From: Agrococcus terreus
Lineage (GTDB): Bacteria > Actinomycetota > Actinomycetes > Actinomycetales > Microbacteriaceae
Direction of reading: 5' to 3'
Assembly: GCF_014645235.1 (NCBI RefSeq)
Contig: NZ_BMLM01000001.1
Coordinates: 558,001 to 622,000 of the forward strand
DNA length: 64,000 bases
Shown here: positions 45,268 to 55,109 of the stretch, piece by piece
Layout: every line of letters begins with the position of its first letter
Position numbering within the stretch: position 1 is the stretch's first letter
Translations under genes and position numbers: made by a program
Notes under the pieces: generated by a model
Told to the model about the DNA's origin: nothing
The model's input: the letters and a program-made list of their open reading frames with translations, nothing else
Database searches by the model: none

Positions 45268-45660
45268 TCAGTCGCCGTCGGCGGCGGCCGCACCGTAGTC
45301 GGGGAGCTCCTGCAGGGTCCAGCGGTTGCCGTCGGGGTCGGCGAAGGTGACGAAGCGCCCCCACGCCTGGTCGTCGACGTCGCTCGCGCCCACGCCGGCC
45401 TCGACGAGCGCCGCCCGCGTCGCATCCGCGTCGTCGATCACGACCTGCACGTTCCGCATCGATCCGGGCTCGTCCTCCGTCAGCCCCTCGCCGAACGCGA
45501 TCGAGCACGCCGAGCCGGGCGGCGTGACCTGCACGAACCGCAGTCCGGGCTGCACGGTCTGGTCGTGGTCGACGTGCCAGCCCAGCTGGCCCTCGTAGAA
45601 GGCCTTCGCGCGGTCGGCATCGGTCACGGGCACGAAGATGAGCTCGATCCGGTAGTCCAT
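45268..45660 (-). CDS. VOC family (glyoxalase-like) protein
   Basis: The product has 130 residues in the vicinal oxygen chelate fold. IELIFVPVTDADRAKAFYEG opens the first repeat and VTFADPDGNRWTLQELP closes the second, a pattern shared by glyoxalase/bleomycin-resistance/extradiol proteins. One metal ligand may be the Glu of LQELP; substrate unknown. GAGAGG upstream of the ATG. It is a single gene between a repeat cluster and the tct operon. Confidence 0.88.
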   Translation of the reverse strand: MDYRIELIFVPVTDADRAKAFYEGQLGWHVDHDQTVQPGLRFVQVTPPGSACSIAFGEGLTEDEPGSMRNVQVVIDDADATRAALVEAGVGASDVDDQAWGRFVTFADPDGNRWTLQELPDYGAAAADGD

Positions 45661-45731
45661 GGGGCACCTCTCGTCGTCGCGATCACCGTCGACCGCGTGC
45701 CCCGCACGCTACGCCGCACCGCCGACATGCG

Positions 45732-45759
45732 GGAGGGGGAGGCTCGCGCCTCCCCCTCC
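45732..45759 (-). terminator. Terminator of the tctCBA operon
   Basis: A 12-bp perfect stem (GGAGGGGGAGGC / GCCTCCCCCTCC) with a TCGC loop lies 11 nt past the tctA stop on the minus strand. Confidence 0.85.
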
Positions 45760-45770
45760 GTGCCGCGGCC

Positions 45771-47441
45771 CTACCCGTCGGAGCCCGTCCCCGGACCCTC
45801 GGGCGGGTCGGCCGAGCGCCGCTGGATCGGCGTGATCTGCGTCGACAGGCGCCCGCGGTCCTGCTGCGGGTGCGGCTGGTGCGACTCGATCTCCTCGTCG
45901 AGCGCCGCGATCGCGACGGTGTCGACGGGCGGCAGCTGCGCCTCGTAGCGCGCGCGGCGGCGCTTGAGCCACAGCGCGAGCACGACGATGAGGATCATCA
46001 GGCCGTAGGCGACGATCGCGAACGGGCTGTGCACGAGGTACGCCGGGTCGCCCTGGCCGATCTGCATCGCCTTCCGCAGCTGCTCCTCGGCCATCGGTCC
46101 GAGGATCGCGCCCACCACGAGCGGCGCGATCGGGAAGCCCTGCCGCCGCATGAAGAAGCCGAGCACGCCGAGCACGAGGATGACGCCGATGTCGAACACG
46201 GTGAAGTTCGCCGCGTACGCGCCGAGCCCCGCGAAGGCGAGGATGCCCGCGTAGAGGTACGGCCGCGGGATCTGCAGCAGCTTCACCCACATGCCCACGA
46301 GCGGCAGGTTGAGCACGAGCAGCAGGATGTTGCCGATGTAGAGGCTCGCGATGAGCGCCCACACGAGCGCCGGCTGCGTGTCGAACAGTCGCGGGCCCGG
46401 CTGCAGGCCGTACGACTGGAACGCGCTGATGATGATCGCCGCCGTCGCCGACGTCGGGATGCCGAGCGTCAGCAGCGGCACGAGCACGCCCGCCGCGGCC
46501 GCGTTGTTCGCGGCCTCCGGCCCCGCGACGCCCTCGATGGCGCCGCGCCCGAACTGCTGCTTGTACTCCGGCTTCGCGAGGCTCCGCTCGGAGGCGTAGG
46601 AGAGGAAAGTCGCGACGTCGGCGCCGCCGGCCGGGATGGTGCCGATCGGGAAGCCGATCGCGGTGCCGCGCAGCCACGGGCGCCACGAGCGCGCCCAGTC
46701 GGAGCGGCGCATCCAGGTGCGCCAGCCGCGCGTGATGGGGATGAGCGGGATCTCGCCGTTCCGCAGGCGCGAGCCCACGTACAGCGCCTCGCCGAGGGCG
46801 AAGAGGCCGACGGCGACGATGACGACGTCGATGCCGTCACCGAGCTGCGGCACGCCGAAGGTGAACCGCGACTGGCCGGTGAGGGTGTCGACGCCGATGA
46901 GGCCGATGAAGAGGCCGAGCGAGAGCGAGACCATGCCGCGCCAGAGGCTGTCGCCGAGCAGGGCGCCGACCGTGAGGAACGCGATGACCATGAGCGCGAA
47001 GTAGTCCGCAGGGCCGAGGCCCACGGCGAGCCGGGCGATCGTCGGCGCCAGGAGCGTCAGCAGCACCGTCGCGATCGTGCCGGCCACGAAGGATCCGATG
47101 GCGGCGGTCGCGAGGGCGGCGGCGCCGCGGCCCGCGCGGGCCATCTTGTTGCCCTCGAGCGCCGTGACGATCGACGCGGACTCGCCGGGCGTGTTCAGCA
47201 GGATCGACGTGGTCGAGCCGCCGTACATGCCGCCGTAGTAGATGCCGGCGAAGACGATGAACGCTGCCGTCGGCTCGAGCGCGTACGTGATGGGCAGCAG
47301 CAGCGCGACGGTCATGGCCGGGCCGATGCCGGGCAGCACGCCCACGGCGGTGCCGAGCATGACGCCGAGCAGCGCGTACAGCAGGTAGATCGGCTGGAGG
47401 GCGGTGGCGAAGCCCTCGAGCAGGAGCGTCAGGGTGTCCAT
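45771..47441 (-). CDS. tctA: Tripartite tricarboxylate transporter permease TctA
   Basis: This is a 556-residue inner-membrane protein with about twelve helices, the large permease of the TctCBA carboxylate importer driven by ion gradients. [20 protein letters not shown] and [18 protein letters not shown] are the conserved TctA motifs, and [20 protein letters not shown] lies in the second half. The ~60-residue C-terminal tail is polar. Its ATG overlaps the tctB stop (TGATG), so translation is coupled. Confidence 0.95.
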   Translation of the reverse strand: MDTLTLLLEGFATALQPIYLLYALLGVMLGTAVGVLPGIGPAMTVALLLPITYALEPTAAFIVFAGIYYGGMYGGSTTSILLNTPGESASIVTALEGNKMARAGRGAAALATAAIGSFVAGTIATVLLTLLAPTIARLAVGLGPADYFALMVIAFLTVGALLGDSLWRGMVSLSLGLFIGLIGVDTLTGQSRFTFGVPQLGDGIDVVIVAVGLFALGEALYVGSRLRNGEIPLIPITRGWRTWMRRSDWARSWRPWLRGTAIGFPIGTIPAGGADVATFLSYASERSLAKPEYKQQFGRGAIEGVAGPEAANNAAAAGVLVPLLTLGIPTSATAAIIISAFQSYGLQPGPRLFDTQPALVWALIASLYIGNILLLVLNLPLVGMWVKLLQIPRPYLYAGILAFAGLGAYAANFTVFDIGVILVLGVLGFFMRRQGFPIAPLVVGAILGPMAEEQLRKAMQIGQGDPAYLVHSPFAIVAYGLMILIVVLALWLKRRRARYEAQLPPVDTVAIAALDEEIESHQPHPQQDRGRLSTQITPIQRRSADPPEGPGTGSDG

Positions 47442-47986
47442 CAGAGGCCGATCCAGGAGGTGAGGGCGCCGGTGATCGGCAGCGAGAGCCCGAGCAGCTC
47501 GCCGAACACGACCTGCGTCACGACGCCGATGGCGAGGCCGGCGAGCACGGCGGCCCACCAGCGCTTCGCGCCGAGCGCGAGCGCGGCGCCCGCGAACAGG
47601 ATCGTGACGCCGAGCGGCCAGCCGAGCATCGGGATGGTGATGATGAGAGAGAGGAACGAGAGCACGACGATGCCGGTGGGCAGCCACGCGGTGCCGTGCT
47701 CGAGGTCGACGTCCTCGCCCTCGTCGGCGCTGCCGAAGCGGCCGCGCAGCTGCTGCACGAGCACGACGAGCGACGAGACGAGCATGAGGCCGCAGACCGC
47801 GTAGGGGACGACGCGCGCGCCGAGGCCGTTCGTGGAGCCGGCGGGCTCGCGGATGGACGAGGTGACGACGAGCATCGCGATCGACAGCACGACGAGGAGG
47901 CCGACGAAGGCGAGGGCCTCGATGCGCGCCGAGCGCGACGCCGCCGGCGCACCCTGCTCGGGTGCGCCGGTCGGCGCCGTGGTCAT
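47441..47986 (-). CDS. tctB: Tripartite tricarboxylate transporter small subunit TctB
   Basis: The product has 181 residues and four membrane helices, with a charged cytoplasmic stretch between helices two and three ([20 protein letters not shown]). Size and topology match TctB, a poorly conserved partner of TctA. Its position between tctC and tctA supports the call better than sequence alone. The ATG overlaps the tctC stop. Confidence 0.88.
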   Translation of the reverse strand: MTTAPTGAPEQGAPAASRSARIEALAFVGLLVVLSIAMLVVTSSIREPAGSTNGLGARVVPYAVCGLMLVSSLVVLVQQLRGRFGSADEGEDVDLEHGTAWLPTGIVVLSFLSLIITIPMLGWPLGVTILFAGAALALGAKRWWAAVLAGLAIGVVTQVVFGELLGLSLPITGALTSWIGL

Positions 47987-49017
47987 TCGATCAGTCCGAT
48001 CGTGCGCAGGGTCTCCTGCGTGGTGGCGATCTCGTCGGTGAGGAAGGCGTCGAACTCGTCGCCGGCGACGAACGCGTCCGTCCAGCCCTTCTCCTCGACC
48101 TGGGCCGTCCACGCCTCGCTGTCGTGCAGCTCGGTGACGAGGTCGATGAGGGCCTGGCGCTCCTCGTCCGAGATGCCGCCCGGCGCGATGACGCCGCGCC
48201 AGTTGGTGACGGCGAGGTCGATGCCCTCGTCCTGGATCGTGGGCACGTCGGGCAGGGCCGCGGCGGGCTCGGCGCTCGAGACGGCCAGCGCGCGCAGGTC
48301 GCCCGAGAGCACCGACTCCGAGAACTCGCCGACGCCCGAGATGCCGGCCTGCACGGTGCCGCCGAGCAGCATCGTGAGCGCCTCGCCGCCGCCCGAGTTC
48401 GGCACGTAGTTGAGGGTCGAGGGCACCTCGGCCGCGTCGACGCCCGCGTTCGTGAGCAGCAGGCCCGCGAGGATGTGGTCGATGCCGCCGGCGGAGCCGC
48501 CGGTGATCGTCACGCCCTGCCCCTGCTCGACGACGGCGTCGACGAGGTCCTGGAGGCTCTGGAACTCGGAGTCGGCGGGGACGACGACGACGAGCGGCTC
48601 CTCGGTGAGCTTCGCGATGGGCGTCATGTCCTCGATGCGCGAGTCGGAGGCGTTGGTCTCGACGGCGCCGACCATGACGGAGCCCATCACCATGAGGGTG
48701 TTGGCGTCGGTCTCGGTGGCGAGCGAGGCGAGGCCCACGGTGCCGCCGGCGCCGCCGATGTTCTCGACAGGTGCCTGGCCGACGAGGCCGTCCTCGGTGA
48801 GGGCGGCGCTGACGGCGCGGGCGGTCTGGTCCCAGCCGCCGCCCGGGTCGGCCGGGGCGATGACGTTCACGGCCTGGATGGCGGCGGCCTCGCCGTCGCC
48901 CGAGGCGCCGGGGGCGCCGCCGTTCGACGAGCAGGCCGCGAGCGCGAGGGCCGCGGCCCCCGCGAGGCCGATGCGGACGATGGCGCTGGTGCGCGTGCTG
49001 CGGTGCATGGATCGCAC
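47983..49017 (-). CDS. tctC: Tripartite tricarboxylate transporter substrate-binding lipoprotein TctC
   Basis: The product has 344 residues. The signal peptide ends [11 protein letters not shown], so the protein is a lipoprotein. The mature part is the Bug/TctC fold ([49 protein letters not shown]). The family binds citrate, tartrate and other di- or tricarboxylates. The GTG at 49017 follows AAGGAGGAG closely; an ATG at 49008 is a possible alternative. It is divergent from a CitA-type sensor kinase that probably controls it. Confidence 0.93.
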   Translation of the reverse strand: MRSMHRSTRTSAIVRIGLAGAAALALAACSSNGGAPGASGDGEAAAIQAVNVIAPADPGGGWDQTARAVSAALTEDGLVGQAPVENIGGAGGTVGLASLATETDANTLMVMGSVMVGAVETNASDSRIEDMTPIAKLTEEPLVVVVPADSEFQSLQDLVDAVVEQGQGVTITGGSAGGIDHILAGLLLTNAGVDAAEVPSTLNYVPNSGGGEALTMLLGGTVQAGISGVGEFSESVLSGDLRALAVSSAEPAAALPDVPTIQDEGIDLAVTNWRGVIAPGGISDEERQALIDLVTELHDSEAWTAQVEEKGWTDAFVAGDEFDAFLTDEIATTQETLRTIGLIE

Positions 49018-49104
49018 GTCTCCTCCTTGAGCGCCCGGCGCCGGTGCCGGGTCGCGATCGTGGGATGACGGTAGCCGCGCCGCCGCCGTCGGCCGCGCTT
49101 GTGG

Positions 49105-49131
49105 TCGTTGCGGCCGTTTCGGTCGTTGCGG
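49105..49131. promoter_or_regulatory. Tandem 9-bp repeats in the tctC-sensor kinase intergenic region
   Basis: TCGTTGCGG, CCGTTTCGG and TCGTTGCGG follow each other without spacer, and a weaker fourth unit CGCTTGTGG precedes at 49096. They lie midway between the divergent tct operon and the two-component genes. Candidate binding sites for the response regulator encoded at 50782. Confidence 0.5.
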
Positions 49132-49189
49132 TCAGCCCCGGACGACCTCGTGGCGCCGCGGCGGGCCGCCCGCGCCTACCATGGCGCTC

Positions 49190-50785
49190 GTGAGGAGAGC
49201 GATGAGGCTTCGCACCCAGCTGGTGCTGCTCCAGAGCGCCATCATGCTCGTCGTCATCCTCGGCACGGGCGCGGCGGCCGCGTGGATCCAGGAGCGCACG
49301 CTGCGCGACGCGTACGTCGACCGGATGGTCGGCATCGCCGAGTCGGTCGCGCAGCTGCCGTCCGTCGTCGACGCCTACGACGACCCGGATCCGTCGCGCG
49401 TCATCCAGCCGATCGCCGAGACCATCCGCGTCGCCTCCGGCATGACGTACGTCGTCGTCACCGACCGCGACGGCATCCGCTTCTCGCACCCGAACCCGGC
49501 GCTCATCGGCGAGCGCACCTCCACCGAGCCGACGACGGCGCAGACGGGCGACCGCTTCGTCGGCACGCAGGAGGGCACGCTCGGCGTCTCGTGGCGCGCG
49601 AAGGTGCCCGTCTACGCGGGCGACGGGACCCTGCTCGGGCAGGTGTCGGTGGGCATCCTCGAGTCGGAGCTGCGCTCCGACTGGCTCGACGACATCTGGG
49701 TGCTGGGCGTGTGCCTCGCGGTCGCGGCCGTGCTCGGCGTGGTGCTCGCGACCTGGGCGGCGGCGGTCGTGCGCCGGCGCATCCACGGGGTCGAGCCCGA
49801 CGAGATCCGCGCGATGCTCGAGATCCGCGACGCGACGCTGCACGGCATCGGCGAGGGGCTCGTCGTGCTCGACGAGGATGCCCGCATCGCGCTGAGCAAC
49901 GATGCCGCGCTGCGGCTGCTCGGGCGCACGGGCGACGACCTCGTCGGCGTGCCCGTCGCCGACGTGCTCGACGCCGCCGTCGACCCGCTGCTCGCCGACC
50001 CGGGCGAGCAGCAGCTCGTGCTCGCGGGCGAGCGCGTGCTCGTCGCGCGCGCCGACCCGGTGGTCGTCGACGGCCGCACCGTGGGCACGGTGCTCATCCT
50101 GCGCGACCGCACCGAGCTCGACGCGGCGCTCCGCGACCTCGCGGGCGCGCAGGGCATGACCGAGACCCTGCGCGCGCAGCAGCACGAGTTCGCCAACACG
50201 CTCCACACCCTCGGCGGGCTCATCGAGCTGGGGGAGTCGGCGGCCGCGATGCAGGTGCTCGCGCGGGCGGGCGCCGGCGGGGCGCTCGCCGACGAGCACG
50301 CGACCGGCGTGCGCGAGCTCGAGGTGGCCGCGCTGCTGCTCGCGAAGCGCGCGCAGGCGCGCGAGCACGGCGTCGAGCTCGCCGTGCGCGAGGACTCGCT
50401 GCTGCGCCCCGCGCCCGCGGGCGACGCCGGCGACTGGGTGACGGTGCTCGGCAACCTCGTCGACAACGCGATCGACGCCGCGGCCTCCGCGGTCGAGGTG
50501 GGGATCGACGACCGCGACGGCCCGCTCGGCCGCGCGGTCGAGGTGACGGTCGACGACGACGGCGCGGGCGTGCCGGAGGCCGAGCGGGCCGCGATCTTCG
50601 ACCTCGAGGTCTCGACGAAGGCGCACGCCTCCGGTCTCGCCCGCGGCTACGGCCTCACGCTCGTCCGCCGAGTCGTCGAGCGGCTGGGCGGCGAGGTGCG
50701 CGTGGAGCGGTCGCCGCTCGGCGGCGCGCGGTTCGTCGCGACGCTGCCGGTGCCCGCGCCCGCCTCTGCAGGGGCCGAGCGGTGA
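49190..50785 (+). CDS. CitA/DcuS-family sensor histidine kinase
   Basis: The product has 531 residues. A first membrane helix (LLQSAIMLVVILGTGAAAAW) precedes an extracytoplasmic PAS-like domain (about 45-180: MTYVVVTDRDGIRFSHPN), then a second helix, a cytoplasmic PAS domain (about 215-310) and the kinase core. The phospho-accepting histidine is in QQHEFANTLHTLGG (about H332), N-box LGNLVDNAIDAA, and GLTLVRRVVERLGG in the ATP lid region. This architecture senses citrate or C4-dicarboxylates, matching the divergent tctCBA. TACCAT at 49177-49182 suggests a leaderless GTG at 49190; an ATG at 49202 with GAGGAGAG upstream is the alternative. Confidence 0.92.
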   Translation: MRRAMRLRTQLVLLQSAIMLVVILGTGAAAAWIQERTLRDAYVDRMVGIAESVAQLPSVVDAYDDPDPSRVIQPIAETIRVASGMTYVVVTDRDGIRFSHPNPALIGERTSTEPTTAQTGDRFVGTQEGTLGVSWRAKVPVYAGDGTLLGQVSVGILESELRSDWLDDIWVLGVCLAVAAVLGVVLATWAAAVVRRRIHGVEPDEIRAMLEIRDATLHGIGEGLVVLDEDARIALSNDAALRLLGRTGDDLVGVPVADVLDAAVDPLLADPGEQQLVLAGERVLVARADPVVVDGRTVGTVLILRDRTELDAALRDLAGAQGMTETLRAQQHEFANTLHTLGGLIELGESAAAMQVLARAGAGGALADEHATGVRELEVAALLLAKRAQAREHGVELAVREDSLLRPAPAGDAGDWVTVLGNLVDNAIDAAASAVEVGIDDRDGPLGRAVEVTVDDDGAGVPEAERAAIFDLEVSTKAHASGLARGYGLTLVRRVVERLGGEVRVERSPLGGARFVATLPVPAPASAGAER

Positions 50786-51453
50786 GGCCGCTGCGCGCGC
50801 TCGTCGTCGAGGACGACAAGGCGGTCGCGATCGTCACGCGCGGCTTCGTGGAGCGGCACGGCGCGTTCGTCGTCGCGGGCGAGGTCGGCACGGGTCGCGC
50901 CGCGCTCGAGGCCATCGAGGCCCTCCGCCCCGACCTCGTGCTGCTCGACGTGCACCTGCCCGACGCCTCCGGGATCGAGGTGCTGCGGGTGGCGCGCGCC
51001 CGTGGCTTCGCGGGGGAGGTCGTCGCGGTCACGGCGGCGCGCGACCTCGAGACCGTGCGGGCCGCGCGCGCGTTCGGCGTGCGCCACTACCTGGTGAAGC
51101 CGTTCGGGCTCGAGGCGATGCGCGAGCGGCTCGAGGCGATCCGCGCCGAGATCGCGCAGGCCGAGGCGATCGGCGAGCGGCGGCTCGACCAGCGGGCGGT
51201 CGACGCCATGCTGCAGCCGGCCGACCGCGCGAAGCCCGTGGGCAGCTCGCAGCTCACGCTCGACCGCGTCGCCTCCCTCCTCGAGCAGCTCGACGACACC
51301 GCGAGCGCGGCCGAGGTGGGGGAGCGGCTCGGCATGTCGCGGGTCAGCGCCCGCCGCTACCTCGAGCGGCTCGTCGTCGACGGGCGGGCGGAGGTCGCGC
51401 CGCGCTACGGCGGCACCGGCAGGCCCGAGCTGCGGTACAGCGCGCGGCGCTGA
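50782..51453 (+). CDS. CitB/DcuR-family response regulator
   Basis: The product has 223 residues. The receiver domain has the acidic pocket VVEDDK, phospho-acceptor D56 in LLDVHLPDASG, and the KP loop LVKPFG near residue 109. The C-terminal part (about 155-220) has a helix-turn-helix (SAAEVGERLGMSRVSARRYLERLV) of the DpiA/CitB type. The GTG overlaps the kinase stop. It probably activates tctCBA through the 9-bp repeats when the carboxylate is present. Confidence 0.92.
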   Translation: MRPLRALVVEDDKAVAIVTRGFVERHGAFVVAGEVGTGRAALEAIEALRPDLVLLDVHLPDASGIEVLRVARARGFAGEVVAVTAARDLETVRAARAFGVRHYLVKPFGLEAMRERLEAIRAEIAQAEAIGERRLDQRAVDAMLQPADRAKPVGSSQLTLDRVASLLEQLDDTASAAEVGERLGMSRVSARRYLERLVVDGRAEVAPRYGGTGRPELRYSARR

Positions 51454-51513
51454 GGCGGCGGCGCGCCCGGCCCGCTCGGAGCATCCTCGCGGAGAAGTGG
51501 GGGACAACGGGGC

Positions 51514-51519
51514 TAGCAT
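51514..51519 (+). promoter_or_regulatory. -10 element for lipoprotein-CDF pair, leaderless
   Basis: TAGCAT ends 7 nt before the ATG at 51527. Confidence 0.45.
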
Positions 51520-51526
51520 CCGGGCC

Positions 51527-52021
51527 ATGGTGCTCTCCCGTGCGCGAGCGCCGCGGGCGGTGGTCGCCGCGGCGGCGGCCGCCGTGCTGCTCGGCGGCTG
51601 CGCGCTGCTCGAGCGGATCCCCGCCGACCCCGACGGCACGCTCGAGACGGTCAGCGGCGGCGTGCTCGAGGCCGGCGCGAGCCTCAGCGACCCGCACGTC
51701 ATCCTCGAGGACGACGGGAGCCTCCGCGGCGACGAGGTGGCGCTCGTCGAGTCGTTCGCCGACGAGATCGATGCCGAGGTCGACTGGACGGTCGGCGGCG
51801 AGGAGGCGCTCGTGGGCTCGCTCGAGGCGGGTGAGCTCGACCTCGTCGTCGGCGGGATCACGGATGCCACGCCGTGGGCCGACCGCGCGGCCGTCACCCG
51901 TCCGCACGACGAGGTCGTTCGTCCCGACGGCTCCACCGACCGGTTCGTCGTGCTCCTGCCGATGGGCGAGAACGCGCTGCTCGCCGCGCTCGAGCGCCAC
52001 ATCGACGGAGGGCTCCCGTGA
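51527..52021 (+). CDS. Short substrate-binding-protein-like lipoprotein
   Basis: The product has 164 residues. A signal peptide ends LLGGC, so Cys near residue 24 should be lipidated. The mature part resembles a family 3 extracellular solute-binding domain (DEVALVESFADEIDAEVDW; LEAGELDLVVGGITDATPWADRAAVTRP in short: GELDLVVGGITDATPW), but at ~140 residues it is well below the ~220 of a full two-lobe domain. Its stop overlaps the start of the cation diffusion facilitator gene, so it may be an accessory to that transporter. Function is inferred from context only. Confidence 0.8.
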   Translation: MVLSRARAPRAVVAAAAAAVLLGGCALLERIPADPDGTLETVSGGVLEAGASLSDPHVILEDDGSLRGDEVALVESFADEIDAEVDWTVGGEEALVGSLEAGELDLVVGGITDATPWADRAAVTRPHDEVVRPDGSTDRFVVLLPMGENALLAALERHIDGGLP

Positions 52022-53019
52022 GGCGCATCGGCCGCACCGACCTCCCGCGCGCGCAGCGGGAGGCGCTGCGGCGCGCGACCGTCGTCGAGTGGATCAGCCT
52101 CGGCTACATCGCGATCGCGATCACGCTCGTGGGCACCGTCATGGGCGGCTCGCAGGCGATGCGCACTGCGTGGATCGAGGACATGCTCTCGACGGTGCCG
52201 CAGATCGCATTCCTCGTGGCGCTGCTCGTCATCCGCCGCGCGCCGACCCGCAAGCACCCCTACGGCTACCACCGCGCGATGGGCGTCGGCCACCTCGTCG
52301 CCGGCGTCGCGCTGCTCGCCGTCGGCGCCCTGCTCGCCTTCGAGGCGGTGAGCGGCCTGCTGCGGCAGGAGCATCCGTCGATCGGCACGGTCGAGCTCTT
52401 CGGGCAGACGGTGTGGCTGGGCTGGCTCATGGTCGGCACCATGCTGCTCATCCTCGTGCCGCCGATCGTGCTCGGGCGCATCAAGCAGCGCCTGGCGAGG
52501 CAGCTGCACAGCAAGCTGCTGCTCGCGGACGCCGACATGTCGAGGGCCGACTGGACCACGCACGTCGGCTCGATCGTCGGCGTGCTCGGCGTGGGGATGG
52601 GCATCTGGTGGCTCGACGGCGCTGCGGCCGCCTTCATCTCCGCGGGCATCCTGCGCGACGGCGCCCGCAACACCCGCGCGGCGATCCTCGACCTCATGGA
52701 CATGCGGGCGACGACCGTCGACCAGTCCGAGCCCGAGCCGCTCATCGAGCGCATCGACGCGACGCTGCGGCGGAAGCCGTGGGTGCGGCGCGCGGCGAGC
52801 CGCGTGCGCGACGAGGGGCACGTCTTCCACGTGCAGGCGTTCGTCGTTCCGCGGCGGTCGAAGGTGCGGGTCGAGGACGTCGACCGCGCCGTGCAGTCGG
52901 TCGTCGACCTCGACTGGCGCGTGCAGGACGTCGCGATCGCGATCGTCTCGGAGCTGCCCTCGCCCGAGTCGGACGGCGGGCGCAGCCTGCGCGGCGGCGG
53001 GGAGCGCGCCTCCGGCTAG
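52018..53019 (+). CDS. Cation diffusion facilitator family transporter
   Basis: The product has 333 residues and about six membrane helices followed by a cytoplasmic C-terminal domain. VVEWISLGYIAIAITLVGTV opens helix one, RKHPYGYHRAMGVGHL is the loop between helices, and LADADMSRADWTTHVGSIVG carries the helix-five acidic residues that bind metal. The family exports zinc, iron, manganese or cobalt in exchange for protons; specificity is not decidable. The GTG overlaps the lipoprotein stop. Its stop overlaps the convergent VIT gene stop by four bases. Confidence 0.9.
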   Translation: MRRIGRTDLPRAQREALRRATVVEWISLGYIAIAITLVGTVMGGSQAMRTAWIEDMLSTVPQIAFLVALLVIRRAPTRKHPYGYHRAMGVGHLVAGVALLAVGALLAFEAVSGLLRQEHPSIGTVELFGQTVWLGWLMVGTMLLILVPPIVLGRIKQRLARQLHSKLLLADADMSRADWTTHVGSIVGVLGVGMGIWWLDGAAAAFISAGILRDGARNTRAAILDLMDMRATTVDQSEPEPLIERIDATLRRKPWVRRAASRVRDEGHVFHVQAFVVPRRSKVRVEDVDRAVQSVVDLDWRVQDVAIAIVSELPSPESDGGRSLRGGGERASG

Positions 53020-53738
53020 TGGACCGGCGAGCCGATGAGCGCGCCGATCGCCCAAGTGGCCGCGAGCGCGAGCGTGCCGCCGACGATGACGCGGAGCGTG
53101 CCCAGGCGCTTGCCCGAGCCGCCGATGCGGGCGGAGACGACGCCCGTGAGCAGGAGCGCGAGGAGCGTCGCGACCACGATCGGCCATGGACCCCATGCGT
53201 TCGGCGACAGCGCAGCCGCGAGCAGCGGCACGAGCGAGCCGGCCGTGAAGGCCGCCGCCGACGCGAGCGCCGCCGCCCACGGGCTGTTGAGGTCGTCGGG
53301 GTCGAGGCGGTACTCGACGTCGAGGTGCGAGCGGAGGTCGTCGTGCTCGGTGAGCTCGACCGCCACCTGGTGCGCCGTGCGCGGCGAGAGGCCGCGCAGC
53401 TCGTACATGTGGGCGAGCTGGTCGACCTGCCCCTCGGGGTCGAGGTCGAGCAGCGCCTGCTCGCGACGGATCGCGGCGCGCTCGCTGTCGCGCTGCGACG
53501 AGACGGAGACGTACTCGCCGACCGCCATCGAGAACGCGCCCGCGACGAGGGCCGCGACGCCCGCGGTGAGGATGCCCGCTGGTCCCGTGCCCGCGCCCGC
53601 GACGCCGACCATGAGCGCCGAGGTCGAGACGATGCCGTCGTTCGCCCCGAGCACCCCTGCGCGCAGCCAGTTCAGCTTCGCCGTGAGCGACTCGATGGGC
53701 GGCGGCAGGTCCGGCCGTCGCTGCATCGCAGGATCCAT
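53016..53738 (-). CDS. VIT1/CCC1 transporter family protein
   Basis: The product has 240 residues. [28 protein letters not shown] (motif [13 protein letters not shown]) and [19 protein letters not shown] are the two conserved segments of the VIT1/CCC1 iron/manganese transporters, and the cytoplasmic Glu-rich metal-binding region follows ([16 protein letters not shown]). About five helices are visible. Two metal transporters of different families thus share a convergent 4-bp overlap here. The ATG at 53738 has a purine-rich AGGAGAGGAAG upstream. Confidence 0.92.
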   Translation of the reverse strand: MDPAMQRRPDLPPPIESLTAKLNWLRAGVLGANDGIVSTSALMVGVAGAGTGPAGILTAGVAALVAGAFSMAVGEYVSVSSQRDSERAAIRREQALLDLDPEGQVDQLAHMYELRGLSPRTAHQVAVELTEHDDLRSHLDVEYRLDPDDLNSPWAAALASAAAFTAGSLVPLLAAALSPNAWGPWPIVVATLLALLLTGVVSARIGGSGKRLGTLRVIVGGTLALAATWAIGALIGSPVH

Positions 53739-53928
53739 GGTTCTTCCTCTCCTCCACCATGGTCGAGCCGCGGAACACCGTCCGCAAGCAAGGCGCGGCT
53801 CTGCGAAACCGCGCAAGAACGCCGAATCTTCGCCCTTCGGAGGGCCGAAAGCGGACGAGGCGCACACGTGCGCGGGTCTAGGCTGGACGGCGGCGAATCC
53901 CCACCCAAGACATCGATTGGATGACGCT

Positions 53929-55095
53929 TTGGATCTCTACGAGTACCAGGCAAGGGACCTGTTCGAGCAGCACGGCGTCCCCGTGCTGCGCGGCATCGTC
54001 GCCGACACCCCCGAGCAGGCAGAGGCTGCGGCCGCTGAGCTCGGCGGCGGCGTCGTGGTCGTGAAGGCACAGGTCAAGACCGGCGGACGAGGCAAGGCCG
54101 GCGGCGTGAAGCTCGCCAAGAGCCCTGCCGAGGCGAAGGAGGCCGCGGAGGCGATCCTGGGCCTCGACATCAAGGGCCACACCGTCCACCGCGTGATGGT
54201 GGCCGAGGGCGCGCAGATCGAGGAGGAGTACTACTTCTCCGTCCTGCTCGACCGCGCCAACCGCTCCTACCTCGCCATGTGCTCCTACGAGGGCGGCATG
54301 GAGATCGAGCAGCTCGCCGAGGAGCGCCCCGAGGCGCTCGCGAAGGTCGAGGTCGACCCCGCCGTCGGCATCGACGCGGCGAAAGCCGAGGAGATCGTGC
54401 GCGCCGCGAGCTTCCCCGAGGAGCTCGTCGCGAAGGTCGCCCCCGTGCTCGTGCAGCTCTACGGCGTCTTCGCCGCCGAGGACGCCACGCTCGTCGAGGT
54501 GAACCCGCTCGTGCGCACCGCGTCCGGCGACATCGTCGCGCTCGACGGCAAGATCACGCTCGACGAGAACGCCGGCTTCCGCCACGAGGCGCACGCCGGG
54601 CTCGAGGACAAGGCCGCGGCCGACCCGCTCGAGGCGAAGGCCAAGGAGTCCGACCTCAACTACGTGAAGCTCGAGGGCCAGGTCGGCATCATCGGCAACG
54701 GCGCGGGCCTCGTCATGTCGACGCTCGACGTCGTCGCCTACGCCGGCGAGCAGTTCGGCGGCGTCAAGCCCGCCAACTTCCTCGACATCGGCGGCGGCGC
54801 CTCGGCCGAGGTCATGGCCGCGGGCCTCGACGTCATCCTGAACGACGCCGACGTGAAGAGCGTCTTCGTCAACGTCTTCGGCGGCATCACCGCGTGCGAC
54901 GCCGTCGCGAACGGCATCGTGAAGGCCCTCGAGATCCTCGGCGACGAGGCCTCGAAGCCGCTCGTCGTGCGCCTCGACGGCAACAACGTCGAGGAGGGTC
55001 GTCAGATCCTCGCCGACGCCGGCCACCCGCTGGTGACGGTCGTCGACACGATGGACGAGGCCGCGGCGAAGGCCGCCGAGCTGGCTGCGGCGTAA
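53929..55095 (+). CDS. sucC: Succinate-CoA ligase, ADP-forming, beta subunit
   Basis: SucC forms the nucleotide-binding half of the TCA-cycle enzyme interconverting succinyl-CoA and succinate with ATP synthesis. The product has 388 residues. [18 protein letters not shown] opens it, the ATP-grasp region includes [20 protein letters not shown], and the C-terminal CoA-ligase fold has [22 protein letters not shown] is the only start giving the invariant N terminus. TAGGCT at 53879-53884 is a plausible -10. sucD follows 14 nt later. Confidence 0.96.
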   Translation: MDLYEYQARDLFEQHGVPVLRGIVADTPEQAEAAAAELGGGVVVVKAQVKTGGRGKAGGVKLAKSPAEAKEAAEAILGLDIKGHTVHRVMVAEGAQIEEEYYFSVLLDRANRSYLAMCSYEGGMEIEQLAEERPEALAKVEVDPAVGIDAAKAEEIVRAASFPEELVAKVAPVLVQLYGVFAAEDATLVEVNPLVRTASGDIVALDGKITLDENAGFRHEAHAGLEDKAAADPLEAKAKESDLNYVKLEGQVGIIGNGAGLVMSTLDVVAYAGEQFGGVKPANFLDIGGGASAEVMAAGLDVILNDADVKSVFVNVFGGITACDAVANGIVKALEILGDEASKPLVVRLDGNNVEEGRQILADAGHPLVTVVDTMDEAAAKAAELAAA

Positions 55096-55109
55096 GGGAG
55101 CACCGAGAC

